A stretch of 64,000 nucleotides of DNA. It comes from Saccharothrix luteola (lineage in GTDB: Bacteria > Actinomycetota > Actinomycetes > Mycobacteriales > Pseudonocardiaceae). Shown piece by piece: positions 26,155 to 34,544 of this stretch. Below the pieces are notes generated by a model. That model worked only from the letters and a program-made list of their open reading frames with translations, was not told where the DNA came from and searched no databases. Position numbers and translations under genes: made by a program. The stretch is from contig NZ_JAJHUO010000016.1 of NCBI RefSeq assembly GCF_020859565.1, forward strand, positions 11,269-75,268. The letters run 5' to 3'. Numbering within the stretch: the first letter of the stretch is position 1; every line of letters starts with the position of its first letter.

Positions 26155-26657
26155 CGGACATGTACGAGGCGGCACCCACGATGGAGGAGACCTCGCTGCG
26201 GGACGCCATGTCCCTGTTCGCGACCGGGGTCACGGTGTTGACGGTCGGTGGCGAGCGCGCGCACGGCATGACGGCGAACTCGTTCACCTCGGTGTCCCTC
26301 GACCCGCCGCTGGTGCTCTGCTGCATCTCGCACTCGGCGGTGATGCACGACGCGATCGCCAACGCCAAGAGGTTCGGCGTGTCGATCATGGGCGCGGACC
26401 AGCGGGACACCGCGAAGTACTTCGCCGACAAGCGCCGGCCGCTCGGGCCGGAGCAGTTCGACGCGGTGGACTGGATCGAGGGGCCGCACACCGGCGCGCC
26501 GCTGCTGAACGGTTCGCTGGCCTGGCTGGAGTGCGAGCTGGTGCAGTTCTACGAGGGCGGGGACCATACGATCTTCGTGGGGCAGGTCCTCAGCTCCAGC
26601 CGCGGCGCGGACGCGTCGGCGCTGCTGTTCTACGGCAGCTCGTTCCACCAGGTCTGA
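26151..26657 (+). CDS. Flavin reductase (SgcE6/HpaC-like)
   Basis: 168 residues of the FMN-binding split-barrel flavin reductase family: FATGVTVLTVGGERAHGMTA, NSFTSVSLDPPLVLCCIS, FGVSIMGADQRDTAKYF and a C-terminal DHTIFVGQVLSSS with the family His. Such proteins supply reduced flavin to two-component monooxygenases or halogenases; E6-type reductases occur in enediyne clusters (established). No partner monooxygenase is encoded next to it, so its partner must lie elsewhere. The start ATG overlaps the thioesterase stop by 4 nt, indicating coupling. Confidence 0.9.
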   Translation: MTDMYEAAPTMEETSLRDAMSLFATGVTVLTVGGERAHGMTANSFTSVSLDPPLVLCCISHSAVMHDAIANAKRFGVSIMGADQRDTAKYFADKRRPLGPEQFDAVDWIEGPHTGAPLLNGSLAWLECELVQFYEGGDHTIFVGQVLSSSRGADASALLFYGSSFHQV

Positions 26658-26691
26658 CCCGCGGGTCCGCCCGCTTCGGGAGGGAGTGCAC

Positions 26692-27714
26692 ATGCTGGTG
26701 ACCGTCACCGGTGGTACCGGTTTCGTCGGCTCGCACACGGTGGCGGAGCTCGTGCGCGCCGGCCACCGGGTCCGGCTGCTGGTCCGGGATCCGGACCGGG
26801 TGGACGCCGCCACGCGACCGCTGGAGGTGCCGCCCGACGCCGTGGACGTCGTCGTCGGCGACGTGACCGACGAGCGGTCGGTCGACGCGGCGGTGCGCGG
26901 CGCGGACGCGGTGGTCCACGCGGCGTCGGTGTACTCGTTCGACCGGCGCAGGCGGGCGGAGATGCTGCGGACCAACGCACACGGCACGGAGGTGGTGCTC
27001 TCCGCCGCCCGCCGTGCCGGTGCGGGCCGCATCGTCCACGTGTCGAGCATCGCGGCGCTGTTCGGGCCCGGTGTGCGGGTGATCCGCGAGCAGTCGCCGG
27101 TCGGCACGACCCGGGAGCCGTACGCGGCGACCAAGGCCGCGTCGGAAGCCATCGCGCGGCGGCACCAGGAGGAGGGGGCGCCGGTGGTCGTCAGCTACCC
27201 GCCGCCCCTCCTGGGGCCGCACGACCCGAAGCTCGGCGACCAGGTGGAGCGGCTGCGCAACACGTTGCGCGGGATCATGCCGATGTGGCCCTCGGGCGGG
27301 CTGCAGATCGGCGACGTCCGGGACACGGCGGCGCTGCACGCGGCGCTGCTGTCCCCGGACGTGACGGCATCCGATCCCGTCGGTCGGCACTTCGGGCCCG
27401 GGCACTACCTGACGATCAGGGAGTACCTCGACGGGATCAGGAAGGCCACCGGGCGCGCGTTGCCGGCGGTCTTCCTGCCCGCCGCGATGATGACGCCCGT
27501 GGGGCGGCTCGTCGACCTGGTGCAACCCTTCTGGCCGTGGCACATCCCCGCCGAGTACGGCGCGATCGCCACGGTCGGCGCGGCGGTCCGGGTCGACCCG
27601 GCCGCGAGCACGCTCGACCTCAAACCCCGTCCGTTCGCCGACACGGTCACCGACACGGTGCGGTGGCTCGCCGACACCGGTGCGGTGACCGATCGCCAGG
27701 CAGGCCGACGATGA
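26692..27714 (+). CDS. NAD(P)-dependent epimerase/dihydroflavonol-reductase-like protein
   Basis: 340 residues, extended short-chain dehydrogenase fold. N-terminal Rossmann motif TVTGGTGFVGSHT, conserved VHAASVYSF, HVSSIAALFG and the catalytic EPYAATKAASEAI with Y-x-x-x-K. The C-terminal substrate domain is dihydroflavonol-4-reductase/steroid-dehydrogenase-like. ATG 26692 has GGGAGGG at 26678-26684 and is preferred to GTG 26686. It sits within the PKS operon and ends in an ATGA overlap with the carboxylase gene. It probably reduces or isomerises a keto group on the product (inference). Confidence 0.87.
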   Translation: MLVTVTGGTGFVGSHTVAELVRAGHRVRLLVRDPDRVDAATRPLEVPPDAVDVVVGDVTDERSVDAAVRGADAVVHAASVYSFDRRRRAEMLRTNAHGTEVVLSAARRAGAGRIVHVSSIAALFGPGVRVIREQSPVGTTREPYAATKAASEAIARRHQEEGAPVVVSYPPPLLGPHDPKLGDQVERLRNTLRGIMPMWPSGGLQIGDVRDTAALHAALLSPDVTASDPVGRHFGPGHYLTIREYLDGIRKATGRALPAVFLPAAMMTPVGRLVDLVQPFWPWHIPAEYGAIATVGAAVRVDPAASTLDLKPRPFADTVTDTVRWLADTGAVTDRQAGRR

Positions 27715-29318
27715 CCACTTCAGGGATCGACCAAGTCAACGGGCACTCGGACTTCCGGCCCGAACTGCCCATCCGCACGATGGACCTGTTGCGGGAGCGC
27801 AACGACGACCTGCGCGACCGCGCGGTGTCCAACGCCGAAGCGGTGCGCCGGCAGCGCTCGCTCGGCAAGCACACGGCGCGCGAGCGCCTGGACATGCTGC
27901 TGGACCCGGGTTCGTTCACCGAGATCGAGCTCTACCGGCGGCACCAGGCGCACGGCCTGAAGGTGTCCGAGCACCGCCCGCACACCGACGGCGTGGTGGC
28001 GGGCTCGGGCACCATCGAAGGGCGGCGCGTGTTCGTCTACGCGCAGGACTTCACCATCTTCGGCGGTTCGCTCGGCCAGGCGCACGCGGCGAAGATCCAC
28101 AAGGTGATGGACATGGCCATCGACACTGGTTCGCCGATCATCGCGTTGAACGACAGCGGCGGCGCGCGCATCCAGGAAGGCGTGATGGCGCTCGACGGCT
28201 ACGGCGGCATCTTCCGCCGCCAGGTCGAGGCGTCCGGCGTCATCCCGCAGATCGCGGTGGTGCTCGGTCCGTCCGCGGGCGGCGCGGCGTACTCGCCCGC
28301 GTTGGCCGACTTCACGTTCATGGTGCGCGGCACCGCGCAGATGTACCTGACCGGTCCCGACGTGGTGCAGGCCGTGTCGGGGGAGAAGGTCACGCACGAC
28401 GAGCTGGGCGGCGCGGCGGTGCACGGCGAGCTGTCGGGTGTGGCGTCGTTCGTGCACGACGACGAGGAGTCGTGCCTGGAGGACGTCCGCTACCTGGTGT
28501 CGATGCTGCCGTCGAACAACCTGGAGTCACCGCCCGCTCTCGGGGCCGTCGGCGCGGTGGACGACGTGCGGCCGGAGTTCGCCTCGATCGTGCCGGTCGA
28601 GCCGAACAAGCCCTATGACATGCGCACGCTCATCGAGGAGCTGGTGGACGACGGGGAGTTCCTCGAAGTCCACGAGGGGTGGGCGCGCAACGTGGTGGTG
28701 GCGTTCGGGCGGATCGACGGCGCGGTCGTCGGGCTGGTCGGCAACCAGCCGCTGGTGTTCGCGGGCGTGCTCGACATCGAGGCGTCCCAGAAGGCGGCGC
28801 GGTTCGTGCGGTTCTGCGACGCGTTCGGCATCCCGCTCGTGTCCCTTGTGGACGTTCCAGGCTTCCTGCCGGGCACGGCGCAGGAGCACGCGGGCGTGAT
28901 CCGGCACGGTGCGAAGCTGCTGTACGCCTACTGCGAGGCGTCCGTGCCGCGCATCCAGGTGATCGTGCGCAAGGCGTACGGCGGCGCGTACATCGTGATG
29001 GACTCCCGGTCCATCGGGACGGACCTGGCGCTGGCCTGGCCGACCAACGAGATCGCGGTGATGGGCGCGGAAGGCGCGGTGAACGTCATCTTCCGCAAGG
29101 AGTTGGCCGCGGCGGCCGACCCGGACGCGTTGCGGGCCGAGCTGCTGGCCGAGTACTCCGAACAGCTCGTGCACCCGTACTACGCGGCGGAGAGGGGCCT
29201 GGTGGACGACGTGATCGACCCGGCCCACACCCGGTCCGCGGTCGCCCGGGGCCTGGCGATGCTGCGCGACAAGCGTCGCCCGACGCCGGCGCGCAAGCAC
29301 GGCAACGTGCCGCTGTAG
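27711..29318 (+). CDS. Acyl-CoA carboxylase beta subunit (carboxyltransferase)
   Basis: 535 residues, biotin-dependent carboxyltransferase of the AccD/PccB family with two crotonase-like halves. Landmarks: ALNDSGGARIQEGV and GPSAGGAAYSPALADF in the N-half; VDVPGFLPGTAQEHAGVIRH, RKAYGGAYIVMDSR and AWPTNEIAVMGAEGAV in the C-half; these build the acyl-CoA and biotin oxyanion holes. It makes malonyl- or methylmalonyl-CoA with an alpha (biotin) subunit that is not encoded nearby. The ATG overlaps the previous stop (ATGA). In the PKS operon its likely job is extender-unit supply (inference). A terminator follows 16 bp after the stop. Confidence 0.93.
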   Translation: MTTSGIDQVNGHSDFRPELPIRTMDLLRERNDDLRDRAVSNAEAVRRQRSLGKHTARERLDMLLDPGSFTEIELYRRHQAHGLKVSEHRPHTDGVVAGSGTIEGRRVFVYAQDFTIFGGSLGQAHAAKIHKVMDMAIDTGSPIIALNDSGGARIQEGVMALDGYGGIFRRQVEASGVIPQIAVVLGPSAGGAAYSPALADFTFMVRGTAQMYLTGPDVVQAVSGEKVTHDELGGAAVHGELSGVASFVHDDEESCLEDVRYLVSMLPSNNLESPPALGAVGAVDDVRPEFASIVPVEPNKPYDMRTLIEELVDDGEFLEVHEGWARNVVVAFGRIDGAVVGLVGNQPLVFAGVLDIEASQKAARFVRFCDAFGIPLVSLVDVPGFLPGTAQEHAGVIRHGAKLLYAYCEASVPRIQVIVRKAYGGAYIVMDSRSIGTDLALAWPTNEIAVMGAEGAVNVIFRKELAAAADPDALRAELLAEYSEQLVHPYYAAERGLVDDVIDPAHTRSAVARGLAMLRDKRRPTPARKHGNVPL

Positions 29319-29334
29319 CCCGCGGCACCTCCCG

Positions 29335-29364
29335 ACGGCACCTCGTCCCACAGCGAGGTGCCGT
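29335..29364 (+). terminator. Terminator of the PKS-carboxylase operon
   Basis: ACGGCACCTCG and CGAGGTGCCGT are perfect 11-bp arms around an 8-nt loop, starting 16 bp after the carboxylase stop codon. It marks the right end of the five-gene operon. Confidence 0.8.
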
Positions 29365-29644
29365 TGCCGTGTCCGGGTTCAGCGCGGCCACGTGACCCCC
29401 GCGCTGGAGGTCTCGAACAGCACCCGGGCATTCCCGGCGCTCCCGGACCGCAGGCGGGAAGTCGCCCTCCACCGACGTGACGTCCGCGTGGTCTTCGCGG
29501 CTACGCAGCCCGTCCACGCTCGGGGGCTCGTCGTTGAACACCTCCTCGTCCGCCGGGCCGGGGAAGTCGGACAGCGAGACGGGTTCAGCTGCCGCTCGTC
29601 CCGGACGGTCTTCCGGCCAACGCCGCAGGGGTCCCGCCCGTCCC
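29365..29644. other. Gap after the PKS operon with gene debris
   Basis: No intact gene. The minus strand contains a short dienelactone-hydrolase-like remnant (29478-29583). Otherwise nothing is recognised. Confidence 0.45.
29478..29583 (-). pseudogene. Remnant resembling the C-terminus of a dienelactone hydrolase
   Basis: The minus frame reads VSLSDFPGPADEEVFNDEPP followed by SVDGLRSREDHADVT. This resembles the last part of dienelactone hydrolases (YPGAGHAFFND-RP...A-x-x-A-W). The catalytic His position is not preserved, and the frame continues into unrelated sequence with no start or upstream domains. I treat it as a decayed fragment with low confidence. Confidence 0.3.
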
Positions 29645-30244
29645 ATGGACATGATCGACGAACGCGGACACATCGACGCGACACGGCTGCCCGAGGACGT
29701 CGTCGCGCTCATCGACGCCCTCGGCCCCGGCGAGAGCCTGGTCGTCACGCGAGAGGGCAGCCCGATCGCGACGGTCACCGCCGGACCGCGCGTGGACGCC
29801 GGGCCGGAGTCGGCGGTGCACGACGTGACCGTGGTCGCCACCGCGATGAAGCTGTCCAGGTCGGCCCGGGCGGCGCTGTCGGCCGCCCTCGGCGAGGACT
29901 ACATCGTGCTCGACCTGCACGCGGCGCCGAAGACGGCCGACGTGGTGCTGGCGCCGGCGAGCAGCCCGCAGCTGATCGGCCTGCTCCGGTCGATGTTCCC
30001 GAAGGCCCGCGTCATCGTCGCCGAGGTCGAGGACGACGGCCTCGCGGTCAGCTACCACGGCCCGGTCCGGCGCATGCTCGACGCCGGCGCCGACGGCTAC
30101 CTGACCTCGACCACCATCCCGCGCCTGGCGCGCCAACTCGACCACGACGTCACCAGGCGCCGCCAACTGGACGCAGGCGGCGGCACGAGGATCGGGATCG
30201 AGTCGTCCGCCGGCGCGCCCGACCCGCTGGGTGACCAGTTGTGA
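29645..30244 (+). CDS. Two-part protein: Phd-like N-terminus and receiver-like C-terminus
   Basis: 199 residues from ATG 29645. Residues 8-45 (IDATRLPEDVVALIDAL, ESLVVTREGSPIATVT) resemble the beta-hairpin of Phd/YefM-type or AbrB-like DNA-binding proteins. Residues 60-190 alternate strands and helices like a response-regulator receiver (VLDLHAAPKTADVVLAP; RVIVAEVEDDG; RRMLDAGADGYLTSTTI). The GADGYL segment is typical of receiver alpha4-beta5, but the phospho-acceptor Asp is not obvious. Function unknown. No toxin partner follows. Confidence 0.55.
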   Translation: MDMIDERGHIDATRLPEDVVALIDALGPGESLVVTREGSPIATVTAGPRVDAGPESAVHDVTVVATAMKLSRSARAALSAALGEDYIVLDLHAAPKTADVVLAPASSPQLIGLLRSMFPKARVIVAEVEDDGLAVSYHGPVRRMLDAGADGYLTSTTIPRLARQLDHDVTRRRQLDAGGGTRIGIESSAGAPDPLGDQL

Positions 30245-30335
30245 CGGCCGGCCGGGCCACCGCGTCCCACGCGCCGGACGGGGGATTGGCGCAATAGGCC
30301 GTCCGGGTACACGTGCCGTGAGGGGCCGGATCGGC

Positions 30336-30364
30336 TTGACGGGGTTCCATAACGCCGCTATAAA
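30336..30364 (+). promoter_or_regulatory. Consensus sigma-70-type promoter
   Basis: TTGACG (30336-30341) and TATAAA (30359-30364) are separated by exactly 17 bp, a rare near-perfect vegetative promoter in this GC-rich DNA. The predicted transcript start near 30371 makes ATG 30383 too close for a ribosome site and supports GTG 30401 as start of the next gene. Confidence 0.75.
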
Positions 30365-30388
30365 TAGTAGTAAGACAGTGTTATGGAA
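30345..30388. promoter_or_regulatory. Inverted repeat TTCCATAAC...GTTATGGAA spanning the promoter
   Basis: Perfect 9-bp arms (30345-30353, 30380-30388) flank the -10 region and transcript start with a 26-bp spacer. This suits a dimeric repressor or looped operator controlling the carotenoid-oxygenase-like gene. Confidence 0.6.
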
Positions 30389-30400
30389 TGTGGGGACGGG

Positions 30401-31381
30401 GTGGTTGGCGTGGTCGCGTCGGTGCGGGAGGTCGCGGAGGCGCTGGTGGTGCGTGGTGCGCTGCCCGCCGAGCTGGACGGTGCTCTGGTCTGGTCCGGCA
30501 AGTTCGGCGTGTCGGGTGTCCGGCTCGGGCGCGACGGCGCGCGGTGGTACCGCGGTCCGAGGCCGGCCGCGCTCGCGCCGGCGGACCTGCCCTCCGGCGC
30601 CACGATGGCCCGCCCGGTCTTCGACGGCGAGGTGTGGCACACGGCCATGTCGCACCCGGACCTGGGTTACGCCGAGCACGTCACGCTCGGCGACGACGGC
30701 GAGGTGCTGCGGGCGGAGCCCTTCCCGCTGGACGGCGCGCCGCGGATGCGCGCGGTCGGCGTGACGGACCGGTTCGTGGTCGTCTTCGACTCGGCCCCGT
30801 ACTACAGCCGCGCCGCCGACCTCGTCGGCCTGCGCGACCCGTACTCCGGCCCGGCCACCGGCCCGACGCGCATCGGCCTGCTCGCCTACGGCCGGCCGCT
30901 CTGGTTCGAGGTGCCCGACGGCGAGGTGCTGTCCCTGGTCAACGCCTACGAGGACCTCGGTCGCGTGGTCGTGGACGCCGTCTGGGCGCCGGGCGTGCTG
31001 CGTCGCCACACGCTGGACCTCGCCACCGGTGGCGTGCGGCAGGTCGAGCTGCCCGCGATGGACGTCGGCGTCGTCGACGACCGCCTGGCGGGCCGCCGCC
31101 ACCGCTTCGTGTTCGGCACGGCGGGCACCGCGATCGTCCGCCACGACGTGGCGCTGGGCTGCACGTGGCGCCGCGAGCTCGGCGCCACCCCCGGCCGGCC
31201 GGTGTTCGTGCCCGGCGGCGAGGACGAGGGCCAGGGCTGGGTGGTGGCCGTCGCGGGTGACGAGGTGCTGGTGCTGGACGCGGCCGACCTCGCCGGCCCG
31301 CCCGTCGCGGTGGTGCGCCTGCCGTTCGGGGTCGAGGCGTCGCGCCACACCACGTGGCTCGCGGGCCGCGGCGAGGGGTGA
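30401..31381 (+). CDS. Carotenoid-cleavage-oxygenase-like protein lacking iron ligands
   Basis: About 326 residues (families usually 450-500). Several blocks of the seven-bladed carotenoid oxygenase propeller are visible: LVWSGKFGVSGVRLGRDGARW, YAEHVTLGDDGEVLR, VTDRFVVVFDSAPYY, LVNAYEDLGRVVVDAV, GWVVAVAGDEVLVLDAADL and the final SRHTTWLA. Of four iron-binding His residues only the last (RHTTW) is present; the MHDF His is replaced in PRMRAVGVTD, and the His before NAYE is absent. So it is probably not a normal dioxygenase. GTG 30401 with GGGGACGGG upstream fits the promoter; ATG 30383 is less likely. Confidence 0.7.
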   Translation: MVGVVASVREVAEALVVRGALPAELDGALVWSGKFGVSGVRLGRDGARWYRGPRPAALAPADLPSGATMARPVFDGEVWHTAMSHPDLGYAEHVTLGDDGEVLRAEPFPLDGAPRMRAVGVTDRFVVVFDSAPYYSRAADLVGLRDPYSGPATGPTRIGLLAYGRPLWFEVPDGEVLSLVNAYEDLGRVVVDAVWAPGVLRRHTLDLATGGVRQVELPAMDVGVVDDRLAGRRHRFVFGTAGTAIVRHDVALGCTWRRELGATPGRPVFVPGGEDEGQGWVVAVAGDEVLVLDAADLAGPPVAVVRLPFGVEASRHTTWLAGRGEG

Positions 31382-31449
31382 GCCGAAGCGGTGCGGTCGC
31401 CCGCACCGAGTGGATCTCTCGGGGAATAGTGGGGCCAGTGGTGCGGGAG

Positions 31450-31476
31450 TAGACTTTAGGGAACCGTCCCTAGCAT
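31450..31476 (+). promoter_or_regulatory. Autoregulatory operator/promoter of the TetR gene at 31497
   Basis: TAGACT (-35 like, 31450-31455), palindromic TAGGGA-ACCG-TCCCTA (31457-31472) and TAGCAT (-10 like, 31471-31476) directly precede the TetR gene. The element is nearly identical to 14175-14201. Confidence 0.7.
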
Positions 31477-31496
31477 GGCGATGGCGAGGGGAACCC

Positions 31497-32084
31497 GTGC
31501 ATCGAACCGCTGCTGAGACCCGGTCCCACGTACTGCGAGTGGCCGGGGACCTGTTCTACCTGAGGGGTATCCGCGCCACGGGCGTCGACCTCGTCGCGGC
31601 CGAGGCCGGGGTCGCGCCGACCACCCTCTACCGCCTGTTCGCGTCCAAGGACGACCTCGTCGGCGCCTACGTCGAGCGCGCCGACCTCGAGTTCCGCGCC
31701 CAGTTCACCGCCGCGGTCGAGGGGGCGGGCCCCGATCCGCGCGACCAGATCCTCGCGGTGTTCGACATCGTGCTCGGCGAGCTCTCCTCGGACACGTTCC
31801 GCGGTTGCAAGTTCCTCATCTCGATGGCCGAGTTCCCGGAGCCCGAGCTGCCCGCGCACCACAACGCCCTCGTGGCGAAGTCGTGGACCAGGGAGCGGAT
31901 GCGCGAGCTGACCGACAAGCTCGAGGTCGAGGACCCGGACGCGCTGGCCGACCAGTTGATGCTGGTCTTCGAGGGCCTGCACGCGTCGGGCCAGTCGTTC
32001 GGCCCGGACGGTCCCGCCAAGCGGGGACGGGGTCTGGCCGAAGCCCTGCTGACGTCCGCCGCGCCGCGGTCGAGCGGCTCCTGA
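31497..32084 (+). CDS. TetR-family transcriptional regulator
   Basis: 195 residues. N-terminal HTH: ETRSHVLRVAGDLFYLRGIR, GVDLVAAEAGVAPTTLYRLF, SKDDLVGAYVERAD. C-terminal domain with FDIVLGELSSDTFRGCKFLI and a TetR_C-like tail (ALADQLMLVFEGLHASGQSF). GTG 31497 has GAGGGG 6 nt upstream. Its own promoter holds a palindrome that is typical of TetR operators, implying autorepression, and a near-identical operator lies at 14175-14201. Probable effector unknown. Confidence 0.9.
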   Translation: MHRTAAETRSHVLRVAGDLFYLRGIRATGVDLVAAEAGVAPTTLYRLFASKDDLVGAYVERADLEFRAQFTAAVEGAGPDPRDQILAVFDIVLGELSSDTFRGCKFLISMAEFPEPELPAHHNALVAKSWTRERMRELTDKLEVEDPDALADQLMLVFEGLHASGQSFGPDGPAKRGRGLAEALLTSAAPRSSGS

Positions 32085-32493
32085 CGCCTGCCCCTTCCCG
32101 CCCGTCGTGAGAGGTCGTCGACGCACGCCGTCGGCGGCCTCCGCTGCTTTCTCCGCACTTCTGCGGATTCGCCGTGCGCGGGTCGTGCCGAGAATTGTCA
32201 AGCCCACCTGCGGGAATAGCTTCGGGAATGCGCGGACATCCATCCTGGTCGACCCCGGTGCGGCCTTGGCGTCGGGCGCGGCGGTGATCGTCGCGTCGAA
32301 CGCGTCGAACGTCCGGCGCGGCCAAGCGAAATTCCGAGGAACGATTGGGTCACGCGGCACTCGCGGCATGTCCACCTCGCATGATCGACGGTATTCTACT
32401 TGCCGATCACCCAATGCGCGGTCTGCACCGGCGCGGCTTCGGCCGCGCCGGTCCGGACTTCGGCGGGTAGCGCCGGAGGGAAACAGAGGTGGC
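32085..32493. other. Leader region of the FAD/NAD(P) protein gene
   Basis: 409 bp without a gene. Contains a direct duplication of GCGTCGAAC (32293-32301 and 32302-32310) and a TATTCT hexamer near 32391 that may be a -10 box, about 100 bp upstream of the next start. No further structure seen. Confidence 0.45.
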
Positions 32494-34365
32494 ATGGTGA
32501 AAAGCTCGGACCGGTTCCGCCGGGTGGTCGTCGTCGGAGCGGGTCTGGCCGGCACCGCGACCACCATCCGATTTCTCCGGTTCGCCCGCGAGCCTTTGGA
32601 GGTGGTCCTGGTGGAACGCCGTCCGGACTACCGCAACTCCGGCGTGGCGTACCAGCGCGAGAGCAACCACTGGCACCACGTGTTCAACATCCAGGCGGGC
32701 CGCATGTCGGCATTCCGCGAGGACGTCGACGACTTCATCCGCTGGGCCAACCACGAGGCCGACCGGTCGGACTGGCCGGGGGACTGGCGCGACTTCGAGT
32801 TCACCGAGTCCGGTCCCGCGCCGCGCCGGATCTACCAGGACTACCTGGAGAGCCGCCTCGCCGAGGCCGTCCGCGAGGCGGCGGCGGGCGTGAGGCTGGT
32901 CGAGGTCGACGGGGAAGCGGTCGACGTGGAGGTCTTCGGGGACCACGCGCACGTCGTGGTGGAGGGCTTTGTCGACCTGCCCGACGGCGCCGGGAGCGGG
33001 CCGGTGGTCCTCAAGGCCGACCACGTCGTGCTCGCCACCGGGTTGGAGACGAAGTACCCGGCGTTCGCGGCCGAGGTGCTGGAGCACCCGGCGTTCGTGC
33101 GCAGCCCGTATTCCAAGAGCGGTATCGAGCGGTTGCTCGACGTGCGCAAGGACGGCGTCGTGGCCATCGTCGGCACGCTGCTCAGCGCGTACGACTCCGC
33201 GACGCTGTTGTTGCGCCAGGGGCACGAGGGCCGGATCCACATGATCTCCGGTTCCGGGCTGACGCCCCGCACCTATCCGCCGGACCACCGGCACCAGGTC
33301 CTCGAGTTACCGGCGCCGCAATTACTCGGTGACCACTACGAAGGGCGGGAAGAATTCGTCCGCCGGTTCCGGGAGGAATGGGACCGCGCCTGCGCGATCC
33401 TCACCCGTGAGCATCCCGAAGTATCTCCGGTCGTGGTGACCGAACGGGTCGCCAAGTCGTGGGAGCCCTATCTGCCCGCGATCCTGGAGCGAATTCCCAC
33501 GGACGAGCTCCGCGCGCTGCTCGACAGCTACGGGAGCCTCTTGGCCGTGCTTCGGGTCAGCGCAATGGCTTATACCACGAATATCGTCGACGCGGCCATG
33601 GGCGAAGGCGGGCAGATCGTGCTCACCACCGGCCGAGTGCAGCAGATCCGGGCGACCGGAACGGGCACGCTCGTCCTGTCCGTCGCGGGGCAGGGCACGA
33701 CGCGGACGATCGAGGCGGACCTCGTCGTCTCGAATTTCGGGCGCGAGACGAACTACGAGCGCGCCGACTCGGCGCTGTGGTCGAACCTGCTGCGGAAGGG
33801 AATCGCCGTCCCGCACCGGCGCACCGGGCGCGGTCTCGAAGTCGACCCCTGCGGCCGACTCCTCGGACCCGACGGCACGCCCTCCGGTCCCGTTTCCGTC
33901 GTCGGCAGCCCGCGCGAGGGCGACGAGATCATCCGGAACGGTCGGACCGGCGCGTTCACGTTCAACCTCGCCGCGATCAAGAACCACTCGGTGGAAGTCG
34001 CGGCCACCACGCTGCACCGGCTCGAATCGTGTTTCGACGAGAGCGCGGTCGCACTGGTCGGCGCGTTGACCGAAACGGCCGATCCCGAATTGCGCGAGGC
34101 CGTCTCGCATTCGGTCATGCTCGACGTCCGGCGAATGGCCACCCGCCGTCGCGACGACCGCCACTCGCTGGCCGCCCTGCTGGAGGAGTCCCTCCAGCGG
34201 GTCCGGGCCCTGATCACGCGCGACGACGCCACGCCGCCGACCGACCGCGCCCTGCGGTTCGCGGTGAGCTCGGCCGCCACGACGAAGCTGACGGACCTCT
34301 CCGTGACCCCGCGCGAACTCCGTTTCCTGCTCGGCCTCGAAGAGGCGGTGGAGCCGGTCGGCTGA
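32494..34365 (+). CDS. FAD/NAD(P)-binding oxidoreductase (NAD_binding_9 type)
   Basis: 623 residues. N-terminal dinucleotide-binding motif VVVVGAGLAGTATTI, then LVERRPDYRNSGVAYQ and the family-typical HHVFNIQAGRMSAF. A second nucleotide motif region is VVAIVGTLLSAYDSATLLL, with VVLATGLETKYP and VVSNFGRETNY marking the strands near the FAD ribityl. The last 130 residues form an Arg-rich helical domain. Relatives are uncharacterised actinobacterial proteins often found in biosynthetic loci; candidate activity is an oxidation or hydroxylation. ATG 32494 after GAGG is chosen; the frame extends upstream without a site. The next gene (34646) is likely functionally linked (inference). Confidence 0.85.
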   Translation: MVKSSDRFRRVVVVGAGLAGTATTIRFLRFAREPLEVVLVERRPDYRNSGVAYQRESNHWHHVFNIQAGRMSAFREDVDDFIRWANHEADRSDWPGDWRDFEFTESGPAPRRIYQDYLESRLAEAVREAAAGVRLVEVDGEAVDVEVFGDHAHVVVEGFVDLPDGAGSGPVVLKADHVVLATGLETKYPAFAAEVLEHPAFVRSPYSKSGIERLLDVRKDGVVAIVGTLLSAYDSATLLLRQGHEGRIHMISGSGLTPRTYPPDHRHQVLELPAPQLLGDHYEGREEFVRRFREEWDRACAILTREHPEVSPVVVTERVAKSWEPYLPAILERIPTDELRALLDSYGSLLAVLRVSAMAYTTNIVDAAMGEGGQIVLTTGRVQQIRATGTGTLVLSVAGQGTTRTIEADLVVSNFGRETNYERADSALWSNLLRKGIAVPHRRTGRGLEVDPCGRLLGPDGTPSGPVSVVGSPREGDEIIRNGRTGAFTFNLAAIKNHSVEVAATTLHRLESCFDESAVALVGALTETADPELREAVSHSVMLDVRRMATRRRDDRHSLAALLEESLQRVRALITRDDATPPTDRALRFAVSSAATTKLTDLSVTPRELRFLLGLEEAVEPVG

Positions 34366-34544
34366 ACCGGGCCCCGCTCCACCATTCCTACGCGACCCCG
34401 ACCCCGCCGACTACTCCGCGATTGCCCGGGAACCCCCGGCCGATACGGCACGAATGGACCACGACCTCGCACGAGAGAAGATGCCGCGCCGGTCGGCCGA
34501 CTGCGAGGCTCGTGACCATGGTTCGTCGTGTTCGACGCAAACCC

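Noticed and set aside
29390..29470. RGGHVAALNPDT on the minus strand, resembling an epoxide-hydrolase C-terminus
   Set aside because: Too short and without neighbouring family motifs; folded into the general gene-debris description of the gap.
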